From assembly GCF_003148565.1 (NCBI RefSeq), contig NZ_QGGL01000005.1, forward strand, positions 215,329 through 279,328: 64,000 bases of DNA, written 5' to 3'. This stretch comes from Tumebacillus permanentifrigoris. GTDB lineage: Bacteria; Bacillota; Bacilli; Tumebacillales; Tumebacillaceae. The position numbers were made by a program, and so were the translations under genes. Shown here in pieces: positions 42,518 through 51,233 of the stretch. Each line of letters starts with the position of its first letter. The first letter of the stretch is position 1. Under the pieces are notes generated by a model, which had not been told where the DNA came from, did not search any database, and saw only the letters and a list, made by a program, of their open reading frames with translations.

Positions 42518-43806
42518 TCTACATGCCCCCCTCTGTGCAATAACTGTTCAAGTGCTTTGTTTGAAACCTCGTACGCCTGCTGATGGTTTCCTTGACTTTC
42601 AAATGCTTTTGCGCAAATTTGCAATGATTTTGCACTATCCGCATATAAACCCATTTTAGCACATATTTCACTTGATCTCTGCGCATTTACAATGCTATTT
42701 TCGAAATCTTTCATTTTCAGGGAATATTGCGACTTCGAACGGTAAAAGTAGCCTAGTACAAACGTATCCTCAACGTCCATTTTTTGTACCTGACGAGCGG
42801 CTTCCTGGTAACAGATCCCAGCTTCTTCGAGATCCTCGTGCTCCAGGCAGACGAGCAATGCTCTGGCCAGGGAGATGACACTTCTGCCCAGATCACCAAA
42901 CGTTTCAAAGTCCGCTGCAATGGCGCGAAGCTTTTGAATCGATTTTTTGTAGTCGTTTTTTGATTCGATTTTATACGCATACAGTTGCTTGACCCGATTG
43001 GCTTCATGTAGCAAGTTTAAACTTTCATACAACGAACGGGCCTGCAGCAATTGAGTAGGGTCTTCCGTTTCAACCGCCAATGCAAATAAAGTATTGGCCA
43101 CACTTTCCATGTCTGAAATCGACTGGAAAAATTGATGAGCACTCTCTAAGTATCGCATCGCGTCACTCTTAAAGCCCAATTTCCCACAAATCAACCCCAT
43201 GTTGAAGAGCACTCGCGCCCCCAGCAGATTGAGTTGTGGAAACTTCAAGCTCAATGTATAAGCTCGCTCATACGCAGAAAACGACTTTTCATACTCGGTT
43301 TGTCGATAGTAGGCATTCCCTAATTTATTGTAGAGCGTGCACAGACTTTCATCCTCAATGGTTTGGCTACTTTCTTGTTGCTCTAAAAAGGGCAGCAGAA
43401 TTTCTACAGCGGTTTCACTTTTCTTGATTTTAATACAGCAATCCACCCGGTTTATCAGGAGCTCAACTCGTTGATGATCCAGCAAGTCAGCGCGCTGATC
43501 GATTTCATCGATGAGCGCAAGTGCGTGGTGGAAATCGCACTTTTCAACATACACCCGAACGATGTCAATCTGAAAACCAGCCTCCATCTGTTGCTCCTGC
43601 ATCCCCATGATTTCACGCAGGGGCAACCCGAGCTTGTCCGCCAGCTTTCCAAGCATGGTAGCCGAAGGGTAGTACCGATCCGTTTCCATATGGCTGATCA
43701 CAGAAATAGAGCAGATCCCTTCTGCTAATGATGCTTGAGAATAGCCCTGTGCATTACGAATTTGTTTAAATCGTTGCCCGATTGTCAAAGTTGAATCCAG
43801 TAACAA
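42514..43806 (-). CDS. RNPP-family peptide-responsive HTH-TPR regulator
   Basis: A 430-residue protein with an Xre-type helix-turn-helix (about 9-66: IRNAQGYSQASLAEGI ... SVISHMETDRYYPS) and a TPR array from about 75 to 425 (for example LYNKLGNAYYRQTEYEKSF). This is the NprR/PlcR/Rap-like architecture, in which an imported peptide binds the TPR groove. The start is TTG at 43806, 6 bases after AGGAGGTG. The overlapping pro-peptide gene makes it a complete receptor-signal cassette. A 10-bp palindrome in its promoter suggests autoregulation. Codon use is more AT-rich than the core genes, consistent with acquisition. Confidence 0.9.
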   Translation of the reverse strand: MLLDSTLTIGQRFKQIRNAQGYSQASLAEGICSISVISHMETDRYYPSATMLGKLADKLGLPLREIMGMQEQQMEAGFQIDIVRVYVEKCDFHHALALIDEIDQRADLLDHQRVELLINRVDCCIKIKKSETAVEILLPFLEQQESSQTIEDESLCTLYNKLGNAYYRQTEYEKSFSAYERAYTLSLKFPQLNLLGARVLFNMGLICGKLGFKSDAMRYLESAHQFFQSISDMESVANTLFALAVETEDPTQLLQARSLYESLNLLHEANRVKQLYAYKIESKNDYKKSIQKLRAIAADFETFGDLGRSVISLARALLVCLEHEDLEEAGICYQEAARQVQKMDVEDTFVLGYFYRSKSQYSLKMKDFENSIVNAQRSSEICAKMGLYADSAKSLQICAKAFESQGNHQQAYEVSNKALEQLLHRGGHVE

Positions 43807-43850
43807 ACCTCACACCTCCTCAGAACTATTTTTGTTTTGTACTTAATATA

Positions 43851-43879
43851 ATAACATAGGAATTACTTGTTGTATACAA
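43851..43879 (-). promoter_or_regulatory. Promoter and palindrome before the RNPP regulator
   Basis: Minus strand TTGTAT, 17-base spacer, TGTTAT. The -35 lies inside the perfect palindrome TTGTATACAA (43870-43879), a candidate operator. Confidence 0.45.
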
Positions 43880-44113
43880 ACTTACACAGCAAATAGTTTC
43901 GTTGAGAGAACTTCTCTACATCGGTTACTTTGTAGACGATTGAAGTACAGAACCCAAGTATCATTATTGAGGATTGACATGCTACACACTACCTAGATCT
44001 ACGTTTCAAAACTGGAGGAAGCCACACGTTTCTAGAGATGGTTTTCACCCGGTAGACGGTTGGGGGCGAACGGGGATTCTGGTTGAATTAGATGGTTGAA
44101 TAGATGGTCGCAA
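43880..44113. other. Intergenic stretch without recognisable gene
   Basis: Between the RNPP promoter and a terminator I see no frame with a ribosome site and no RNA family. It contains short direct motifs (TAGACG, TAGATGG) only. It may be decayed accessory DNA. Confidence 0.5.
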
Positions 44114-44115
44114 AA

Positions 44116-44143
44116 AAGAGAGCCTCCTTGGTAGGGCTCTCTT
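44116..44143 (-). terminator. Terminator beyond the AHSA1 gene
   Basis: AAGAGAGCC pairs with GGCTCTCTT around a 10-base loop, with flanking A and T runs. Confidence 0.8.
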
Positions 44144-44161
44144 TTTCAACTCGCTGTATGC

Positions 44162-44210
44162 TTACCCGCCAAACGTGAACCACGGCCCTTTTTCACTGGG
44201 GCTTAGTTCT
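44162..44210 (-). repeat. Short remnant of the dacA 3' end
   Basis: Minus strand 44182-44162 reads TGG TTC ACG TTT GGC GGG TAA, coding WFTFGG-stop, the exact C-terminus of dacA with synonymous changes. Next to it, 44185-44210 resembles an internal dacA stretch (around 50027-50055), as if an intervening part were deleted. It ends in the last codons of the AHSA1 gene. Confidence 0.55.
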
Positions 44211-44706
44211 GTGCAAAAATAGCAGCCATCTTATCGAGACACTGCTCCAAGCCCATTTGGGACAGCTTCATCATCTCACCCTCAGTCCAGCCGTACTCCG
44301 TCACGGTCATTTCTGTTTTGTTGTCACCCAGATCTTTGAAGGTTACAGTATGACATTGATCCTGTGAGAAATCCTCAGGCATGCCAAGCGCAGCTGGGTC
44401 CATTTTGTTACCGTCTTCGTCGGCTGTGTTGTGTATGTATTCGATCCGCTCCAACGGCACGATTTCCCTATACTCCCAAATACTGTAAAAGTCTCCGTAT
44501 TCTGGTGAACTCATGCAGACAAGTGACGTCCCCCCTACTCGGAAATCCATTTTGGCAACAGGTGAGGTAAAACCATGGGGTCCCCACCACTTCATGACGA
44601 GCTCTGGGTCGGACCAGGCTTGCCAAACCTGCTCGACTGGTGCGTCGAAAACACGAGTGACGACGAGGTCAAGCTTGTTTATACGATCAGGATTATGATT
44701 CGTCAA
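44203..44706 (-). CDS. SRPBCC/AHSA1-family protein
   Basis: A 167-residue START-like fold protein of the Aha1-C type. Segments are VVTRVFDAPVEQVWQAWSDP, KWWGPHGFTSPVAKMDFRVGG, YREIVPLERIEYI and GWTEGEMMKLSQMGLEQCLDKM. The family binds small hydrophobic ligands in a deep pocket; most members have no known substrate. It stands alone. Its stop codon overlaps a remnant of dacA sequence, so its own original 3' flank has been altered by the rearrangements in this region. Confidence 0.88.
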   Translation of the reverse strand: MTNHNPDRINKLDLVVTRVFDAPVEQVWQAWSDPELVMKWWGPHGFTSPVAKMDFRVGGTSLVCMSSPEYGDFYSIWEYREIVPLERIEYIHNTADEDGNKMDPAALGMPEDFSQDQCHTVTFKDLGDNKTEMTVTEYGWTEGEMMKLSQMGLEQCLDKMAAIFAQN

Positions 44707-44793
44707 AAGAACTACACCCTTTCCTACTAAAAAGTTATGTCGGGAATAATTATAACATAAGAAAAGGTTGTTTCCTCATCGGTAACGCATAAA

Positions 44794-44826
44794 AAGGACG
44801 CCAAGAAAAACCTTGGCATCCTTTTT
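44794..44826 (-). terminator. Terminator downstream of the truncated dacA copy
   Basis: GGA(C)GCCAAG pairs with CTTGGC(A)TCC between A and T runs. It differs in sequence from the terminator after the intact dacA. Confidence 0.75.
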
Positions 44827-44850
44827 TTACACTACCTACAATCCCCCAAA

Positions 44851-45252
44851 TCATCCACCAAACGTAAACCAGCTCTTCACCGTCCGCTTAAACAACGTCC
44901 ACATCCCGGCCTCACCGCAGTCAGCCGCCGCAACCAGATCGGTCTTTGCGATCTCGTTGCCGCCTTGCTTGATCACGATGCTGCCGACGACCTGCCCCTT
45001 TTTCACGGGAGCTTGGATCTCGTTGACGATGATCTCCGACTGGTACTCTTCTTTCTTCGTACCTTTCTTCATGAGAATCCCTACCGTGTCACCTGCGAGC
45101 AGTGCCAGTTTCGGGGTGTCCCCTTTGTCGATCTCCACCTGCTGAACCTCTTGGCCCTTCTGGAACAGGACTTCCGACTTGTAGTTGGCGAACGCGTAGT
45201 CCATCAACTGCGAAACTTCCGAATTGCGCACCGGCGAGGTCGGCTCACCCAC
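44851..45252 (-). pseudogene. Truncated direct copy of the dacA 3' end
   Basis: 133 codons identical in protein sequence to the last 133 residues of the intact dacA at 49890-51083. The DNA differs at about 16 positions, every one synonymous. Homology begins at the stop codon (TGA here, TAA there) and ends abruptly at the codon for the Met of MGEPTSP (GTG here). It covers the end of the peptidase domain and the PBP5 C-terminal beta domain but has no active-site residues and no signal peptide. Purely synonymous divergence suggests the piece comes from a functional allele of a related strain, not from slow decay after duplication. Confidence 0.9.
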
Positions 45253-45292
45253 CTACCCCAATTAACGAGTGGCGGAAAAACCACTGAGTAGA
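44851..45292 (-). repeat. Left arm of an imperfect inverted repeat around the GTPase gene
   Basis: The truncated dacA copy plus about 40 bases of non-dacA junction (CATCTACTCAGTGG and CACTCGTT on the minus strand) reappear inverted at 48003-48405. The junction is not found at the intact dacA, so both arms derive from one rearranged ancestor. Confidence 0.75.
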
Positions 45293-45397
45293 TGCTGTTC
45301 CTTGTTTTTCTGTCTATATCTAATTGTATTTCTACAACCATTTACACCACTATTAGATGAAAAACAAAATTGAACTAGGGTGCTTTGTTCCTCCAAA

Positions 45398-47215
45398 CTA
45401 CTGCTTTACTAACTCATTTCGTTGAAGAATTTTGTTCCACGCATCATCAAAGTTATTTTTTAAATTATATGATATATCCAACCTCATAATCTCATTCGCA
45501 TAAATACTACACACATTATTGACATATCCTTTTCCATCCCCGTATAAAGCTTGTGCCCTTGCCCAAGAAGACCCTTGAAATGAAGAAAGAAAATTCCTTT
45601 TTAATAACGCTTTCAATTCATCTCTTCGTAATAAATACTCCTCATTAAAACCCTTTATAAACATCTTATAGTCTATCTCATCTAATTTCGATATATTTTT
45701 ATACCCCAATATTTCATTGACTTTCTTGATTAAATCATTTTTCGCATCTCCAAAAATGTGATCAAAGGTCTTTTCAATAACATTGCTGAAGCGATGGTAA
45801 AAATTATACGCATAGTAATCCCCACGATATCGATTGATTGCATCCAATCGACTAGGATGAATCTTTCGAATCTCATTATCCACGAAATCCTTAACTACTT
45901 GAGCAAGTATATTTTGAGGCGAAGTTCTACCGATAATATCCTCATATAACTCCTCAAAGTTTTTCATTGCATATCCACCGTCTTCAAAGTCGTATTTCAA
46001 CTTTTCAAAGGCATTTTTTACATCCTGACATTCCTCGAAAATTCGTTGTTTAACTATTTCACCATTACTTTCAATCATCCCCAAAATATCTTTTTTATCT
46101 GGGGAATTTGTCTTGGAGTTGAAGAAGATCAGGTTTCTCTCATTAAAGTCTACCCTCTCTTGCTTCATTTTGGACAATATATCATCTGTTTTGAAATCAA
46201 TACCTGTTTGAATATCATTTGCAACTCCATCATCTGTCATTACCTTCTCAGCTTCATCACCGTTAACATTAATAAAAATATAAAAATTATCTCTATTCTC
46301 TTTTGTGATACGTGTCTTAATCGTTTCTAGAATTTCCTGTGATGGTGCAGATTTAATACTATCAACAAATATCAAAATGCAATCATCCTGTTGGTTATCA
46401 ATATAGTTTAATATATCTTCTCTTTTAAAGGACCCAACTTCGTTCTCCGCTGCAATATCAGAATCTATACCTCTAGTATCCACGATAGATATGACGGAAG
46501 AAAAACCTCCAAAATCAATCAGATCTTCAGTGGCATACAGTATAATTTTGTTCGGTATTTTGACAGTATCTTCCTTACCTAGGTTAATCCTTGTGAACTT
46601 TTTCTGAATATCCGAAAAATACTTACCATTATTATCTTGCTCACACTTAACAATGGTATTGGTTCTTTCAGGTAAATTAAGTCTCCTTACTACCTCGTCT
46701 TTAAAACATTCAAAATTATCAAACTGTTCACAGAGAGATTCAATTTCTTTTACCTTCATACCAAGCATATTTCTAATCGAACGTCCTATCTCTGTCGGCA
46801 CGTACAAATTTGAACTATCATCTGTTTTTAGAAAGGCTGAGCAGAAATCAGAGATGTATTGATTCATATACTTATCTTCAATCGGGATTATCTCAAAATA
46901 AGAATATTGTTCCTCACTCTTCCTAATCTCTACTTCACAAACGGTTGTTCCCCCAGATCCCGTTGACAATAATTCTTCTTGACCATTAATTAAGTCAAAT
47001 AGGTTTAATATGGTAGTTGTCTTACCTATACCTTTCCTCCCGATAAACACAAATTTATATTTATCCTTTTCTAGTTTTTTGTTCAATATTTTCAAATATG
47101 GAATGTACTGTTTATATTTTCCTTGTTTATCATCATTAATTCTCAGGTCTTCTCCTTTCTCAATTTCCTGTTCAATCTCACTGATCAGTCCCATAGCGTC
47201 AAAGTTGCTTCCCAT
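45398..47215 (-). CDS. Dynamin-like large GTPase (P-loop), accessory
   Basis: A 605-residue protein with G1 GRKGIGKT (59-66), a switch I-like SGGTTVCEVEI (87-97), G3 VDTRGID (245-251) and a G4-like NVNGD (316-320), then a long mostly helical C-terminal region. This is the order of dynamin/GBP-type GTPases, although the G4 motif is not a canonical NKxD. No transmembrane helix is seen. AGGGGG stands 8 bases before the ATG at 47215. The gene is strikingly AT-rich against its neighbours and lies in an island flanked by inverted dacA fragments, all signs of transfer. Such solitary GTPases are often part of phage defence; that role is an inference. Confidence 0.75.
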   Translation of the reverse strand: MGSNFDAMGLISEIEQEIEKGEDLRINDDKQGKYKQYIPYLKILNKKLEKDKYKFVFIGRKGIGKTTTILNLFDLINGQEELLSTGSGGTTVCEVEIRKSEEQYSYFEIIPIEDKYMNQYISDFCSAFLKTDDSSNLYVPTEIGRSIRNMLGMKVKEIESLCEQFDNFECFKDEVVRRLNLPERTNTIVKCEQDNNGKYFSDIQKKFTRINLGKEDTVKIPNKIILYATEDLIDFGGFSSVISIVDTRGIDSDIAAENEVGSFKREDILNYIDNQQDDCILIFVDSIKSAPSQEILETIKTRITKENRDNFYIFINVNGDEAEKVMTDDGVANDIQTGIDFKTDDILSKMKQERVDFNERNLIFFNSKTNSPDKKDILGMIESNGEIVKQRIFEECQDVKNAFEKLKYDFEDGGYAMKNFEELYEDIIGRTSPQNILAQVVKDFVDNEIRKIHPSRLDAINRYRGDYYAYNFYHRFSNVIEKTFDHIFGDAKNDLIKKVNEILGYKNISKLDEIDYKMFIKGFNEEYLLRRDELKALLKRNFLSSFQGSSWARAQALYGDGKGYVNNVCSIYANEIMRLDISYNLKNNFDDAWNKILQRNELVKQ

Positions 47216-48002
47216 CAAAATATCCCCCTTGTTATTTAGAAGTTGTACCTAAAATAATCTCTAAATTTCGCCTCTCATAACACATATTCCATAAACATGC
47301 TTTTTATCCTTCATTGTTCCTCTATTGTTTAGTGATTTTCTTCAAAAATGTGGAGCCAGTTGATACTCAATAGATTACCGCTAACCTACATTTTCGTTAT
47401 AGTGTTAATTTACCTTCGCTGGTAATATTGAAAAAACGTTAACCCGATCTTCCCCCCCATGACCAAAGGCTGAGTGAAAAAACAGGCTAATCCTCGTCAC
47501 AATCTATCGGGACCGAGCGGCCTTGCTCGTCCTCGCGGGTATGTGGAGTGTACTTACTTGAGGGGTTGACGAACGTAGAGTTCGAGCTAATTCAATGTAT
47601 CGCTCCGTGGTTTCATGTCGGAGAGAACGCGGAGAGTCACCGAGAAGTATTGAATACCTTACAAGCCTCTCGCTGTTCGAGTTCTGTCGAAGTATTAACA
47701 CGAACTACGCCAACAAAGAGAAGGCATATAGCCGAAAAGGGATTCCATCGCTCCTCAAATACATCAAGGAGGAAACAGCAGAATCATTTGGAAAAGACTT
47801 TGAAATGAGGGAATGGATTGGATAAATTTGTAACACTCTCAATCCGAGCGTCCGAGGCATTTTAGTGTAACAGGCGGTTCGGTCGTATTTTGTTGAGAGA
47901 TGATAACTACCAATTTGTCGTGATCCGACTATGACATTTCGGAATCCGATAACCAGTACTTCGAAATCAACTAGACAATGACAGAAAATCAAGTAATATT
48001 AC
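47216..48002. other. Accessory DNA without a secure gene
   Basis: AT-rich to about 47500, then mixed. From 47595 to 47825 on the plus strand one frame ends in a protein-like stretch (SRKGIPSLLKYIKEETAESF), but the upstream part has no ribosome site and the frame before it is broken; it may be the tail of a decayed gene. I see no transposase, integrase or RNA gene. Confidence 0.4.
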
Positions 48003-48405
48003 ATCTACTCAGTGGTTTCGCGACACTCGTTTTTGGGTTAGTTGGGCGAACCGACCTCGCCGGAGCGCAATTCGGAGGTTTCGCAGTTGATGGACTACGC
48101 GTTCACAAACTACAAGTCCGAAGTGTTGTTCCAGAAGGGCCAAGAGGTTCAGCAAGTGGAGATCGACAAAGGGGACACCCCAAAACTCGTGTTGCTGACA
48201 GGTGACACGGTAGGATTCCCATGAAAGAAGGCACGAAGAAAGAGGTGTACCAGTCGGAGATCATCGTCAACGAGATCCAAGTTCCCGTGAAAAAGGGGCA
48301 GGTCCTCGGCAGCATCGTGTTCAAGCTGGCGGTGCGGAGATCGCGAAGACCAATTTTGTCGCGGCAGCCGACTTGGGGAAGCAGGCATGTGGACCTTGTT
48401 CAAGC
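48003..48405 (+). repeat. Right arm of the inverted repeat
   Basis: Matches the reverse complement of 44851-45292, including the junction CATCTACTCAGTGGTTT and CACTCGTT, but is more diverged. Confidence 0.75.
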
Positions 48406-48420
48406 AGACCTACGATCTGA
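48042..48420 (+). pseudogene. Decayed inverted copy of the dacA 3' end
   Basis: Frames on the plus strand read MGEPTSPERNSEVSQLMDY ... KLVLLTGDTVG, then a frameshift near 48215, then KEGTKKEVYQSEIIVNEIQ ... KKGQVLGSIV and a further shift, ending near MWTLFKQ. These match dacA residues from the same MGEPTSP boundary, with amino-acid changes (for example VRN to ERN, ALLAG to VLLTG). It is older or from a more distant allele than the direct copy at 44.85 kb. Confidence 0.85.
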
Positions 48421-49084
48421 CACGATCTCTCCCTCCTCCCCTTGTAAAATCTAGACAACAACGGCGATGCAACGTTTCGTTTGCGAGATAGTGTAGCATC
48501 AGAGTTTCATCTGCTATTGTGGCTTCTGATTTAGTAGCTCTACCGCCTCGAAAAACAAGCATGTAGTAATACTCGATTCCCTTCTGTCTCGAAAACTTTT
48601 TCACGGCCCATTCGTGGTAATCCTAGGCATGCTAGTGGTTCATCGCCAAGATTTCGCAGACGTATTGACCATTCACTTAAACCTTGAATCACTTGCCCTC
48701 TTCCGCCCAGAACACGAGAGTCACCCTCACATGATCCCCTGTCACGCAAATGGACGAAGAGGCAGACATGACACCCCATGATAAGCTCCCAGACTTTTTC
48801 GTTTCGCACCCGTTCTTCAAATTTCCGTTAAGCATCAAGACTGCTTGGCACAGGTCGTCGTATTAGTCGCGATTTGCACGAACTATGCCGATCCTCCTCC
48901 TAACCGAATCAAAAAAGGGCCGCCACAAAGGGCAGGCCAGGTCAGCGTCTCTTCGATGCCAAAGTCCGCCGCCGCAATCTCGTCAATGGACGGGGGTAAT
49001 CAAAATATTCACAAACAAATGAAACTTTCATTACATATGTCCGTATATATCAATAAAGAATAATGGAATGGAAGTGATCTCAGG
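48421..49084. other. Accessory DNA without a secure gene
   Basis: Minus-strand frames between 48410 and 48810 are short, overlap in different registers and lack ribosome sites. Near 48955-48990 a GCCGCCGCAA stretch faintly recalls dacA. The last 80 bases are AT-rich and probably hold the promoter of the next gene. Confidence 0.4.
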
Positions 49085-49789
49085 ATGCAACTCGACCCAA
49101 AAGAGTTACTAAACTTGTTGAAAAGCCTTGGTGTAACATATCTATATCATGCAAACACAGTAGGTACAGCATGCACGTTTCTTCGAAACGGAGGCTTACT
49201 GTCCAGAGGAGGGGTTGCTTCCCGTGGAGTGTTCCAAACCTATCAAAAGTCCGACGATCTGGATAAAGAATACGGCATTTGGAACGATATTTTTTTAGAT
49301 AATTTTGATATCCATCAAAAAAGAAAAATTCAAAACTTCTATGGCCCTGTTCTATTCATTTTTCATGTGGACCTCTTAGAAATAAATGGGCTTCCCCCGC
49401 TGTGTATTACAAAGACCAACCCTACAGATTGGAGGAATATCGACATTTCTGATAGATATTATACGTCAATAGAGGAACTTAGAAATAGTCCGTACTCGGA
49501 GGGGGACTATTTCCGAATGATAACATTGCGCAACACTTTATCTGTCTTACCCTTTAACCCCTATTTGGTTCAAATCTTCCTTGATTTTCCTCATATACGT
49601 ACCGGCGAACAGCCTACACTGTCTCATGCATATCTAGCTTTGATGCAAGCAGCGTCAACGGGTGGTATTGATACCCGAAAAATAGTAGGGCGATATTGTG
49701 ATGATCACTGTAATTGTTATACCGAATCAAGTTATGGCCCCACGACGAAAGACAGAACAATACGTCGATTCTTCAAATTAGGTACCTAA
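49085..49789 (+). CDS. Possible DarT-like ADP-ribosyltransferase, accessory
   Basis: A 234-residue AT-rich gene. The N-terminus LYHANTVGTACTFLRNGGLLSRG resembles the NAD-binding entry of DarT/DUF4433 proteins, where a Tyr-His pair is followed by a short helix and GLLSR. The middle has FYGPVLFIFHVDLLEI and GDYFRMITLRNTLSVLPF. I cannot see the paired macrodomain antitoxin DarG beside it, and the match is limited to a few motifs, so this is a tentative assignment. A weak purine-rich site precedes the ATG. It lies between the inverted dacA remnant and the intact dacA. It may be a defence or toxin gene. Confidence 0.5.
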   Translation: MQLDPKELLNLLKSLGVTYLYHANTVGTACTFLRNGGLLSRGGVASRGVFQTYQKSDDLDKEYGIWNDIFLDNFDIHQKRKIQNFYGPVLFIFHVDLLEINGLPPLCITKTNPTDWRNIDISDRYYTSIEELRNSPYSEGDYFRMITLRNTLSVLPFNPYLVQIFLDFPHIRTGEQPTLSHAYLALMQAASTGGIDTRKIVGRYCDDHCNCYTESSYGPTTKDRTIRRFFKLGT

Positions 49790-49804
49790 GTCATTAGCCC
49801 GAAA

Positions 49805-49835
49805 AAAGCCAAGGATATCATATATCCCTGGCTTT
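49805..49835 (-). terminator. Terminator downstream of dacA (bidirectional)
   Basis: AAAGCCA(A)GGATAT pairs with ATATCC(C)TGGCTTT; A-run before, T-rich after. It serves dacA on the minus strand and the accessory gene on the plus strand. Confidence 0.8.
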
Positions 49836-49889
49836 CGTTTTGATTCGCTACCCTACCCGTGTCCAGCCCATCCCTATATCATTCCTATT

Positions 49890-51083
49890 TTACCCCCCAA
49901 ACGTAAACCAGCTCTTCACCGTCCGCTTGAACAGCGTCCACATCCCGGCCTCACCGCAGTCAGCCGCTGCAACCAGATCGGTCTTCGCGATCTCGTTGCC
50001 GCCTTGCTTGATCACGATGCTGCCGACGACCTGCCCTTTTTTCACTGGAGCTTGGATCTCGTTGACGATGATCTCCGACTGGTACTCTTCTTTCTTCGTA
50101 CCTTTCTTCATGAGAATCCCTACTGTGTCACCTGCGAGAAGTGCCAGCTTCGGGGTATCCCCTTTGTCGATCTCCACTTGCTGAACCTCTTGGCCCTTCT
50201 GGAACAACACTTCCGACTTGTAGTTGGCGAACGCGTAGTCCATCAACTGCGAGACCTCCGAATTGCGCACCGGCGAGGTCGGCTCGCCCATCACCACCGC
50301 GATTACGCGGAAGCCATCACGCTTGGCCGAAGCGCTCAGGCAGTACTTCGCCTCACCTGTGAACCCGGTTTTGATCCCGTCCATGCCAGAGTAGAAACGC
50401 ACGAGCTTGTTCGTGTTGACCAGCCAGAACGGTTTTTCCGAATCCTTGCGCAGATAATCCTGATACGCACCCGTATACTGCGTAACTCGCTCATGCTTCA
50501 CCAACTCGCGGGACATCAGAGCGAGGTCGTGTGCCGATGTGTAGTGGTTCTCCGTCGGCAACCCGTTGACATTGGAGAAGTTGGTTTCTGTACACCCCAA
50601 CTCCTTCGCACGGTCGTTCATCAACTGTACAAACCCTTCCTCAGACCCGGCGATGTGCTCCGCTACGGCGACCGCTGCGTCATTCCCGGACGCGATCGCG
50701 ATGCCTTTGAGCATCTCTTCCAAGGTCATCTGCTCGCCCGGCTGCAAGAAGATCTGCGAACCGCCCATGCTCGCCGCATACTCGCTGGTGTTGATCTTAT
50801 CATCCCACTTCACTTTCCCCGAATCGACCGCTTCCATGATCAGCAACATCGTCATGACCTTCGTCACCGACGCCGGGGGCAGTTTCTCGTGGCTGTTTTT
50901 CTCAAACAGCACGGTGCCCGTCGCCGCATCCATCAGGACGGCTGACGACGCTTGCTTGGCGAGCTCAACTTGCACCGCCGGCTTTTTTTCAGCAGCCAAG
51001 GCCGGTGCGGCCGAGGCAAACAACAGGGTGGATGCACACAGGAACACCATCGATTTGCGCCCGACAAAAGTTCTCAGAGACAT
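49890..51083 (-). CDS. dacA: D-alanyl-D-alanine carboxypeptidase (PBP5 type)
   Basis: A 397-residue S11 peptidase with a signal peptide (about 1-30) and the three motifs SVTK (in LPPASVTKVMT, about 70), SGN (IASGNDAAVAVAEH, about 131) and KTG (GIKTGFTGEAKY, about 240). A PBP5 C-terminal beta domain and an end SWFTFGG follow. It removes terminal D-Ala from peptidoglycan. The C-terminal amphipathic anchor is short compared with Bacillus DacA. Its 3' third is duplicated three times within 6 kb upstream on this map, and the present 3' end may itself have been brought in by recombination. Confidence 0.94.
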   Translation of the reverse strand: MSLRTFVGRKSMVFLCASTLLFASAAPALAAEKKPAVQVELAKQASSAVLMDAATGTVLFEKNSHEKLPPASVTKVMTMLLIMEAVDSGKVKWDDKINTSEYAASMGGSQIFLQPGEQMTLEEMLKGIAIASGNDAAVAVAEHIAGSEEGFVQLMNDRAKELGCTETNFSNVNGLPTENHYTSAHDLALMSRELVKHERVTQYTGAYQDYLRKDSEKPFWLVNTNKLVRFYSGMDGIKTGFTGEAKYCLSASAKRDGFRVIAVVMGEPTSPVRNSEVSQLMDYAFANYKSEVLFQKGQEVQQVEIDKGDTPKLALLAGDTVGILMKKGTKKEEYQSEIIVNEIQAPVKKGQVVGSIVIKQGGNEIAKTDLVAAADCGEAGMWTLFKRTVKSWFTFGG

Positions 51084-51233
51084 GTTGAAACCTCCCGATA
51101 CTTACAGTTTCTGACTTGGCTTTTGTAGATTGTGTTTCCTCCGCTTGTTTTATCCTGAAAAAAGGAATTGGAAATATTGCGAACTTTTGTAGTACTATTG
51201 AAAGCATCAACCTGACCTCTGGAGCGTGCTCTC

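Noticed and set aside
47504-47825. Overlapping frames on both strands in the accessory island
   Set aside because: Registers shift, no ribosome sites; at best the tail of a decayed gene that I cannot name.
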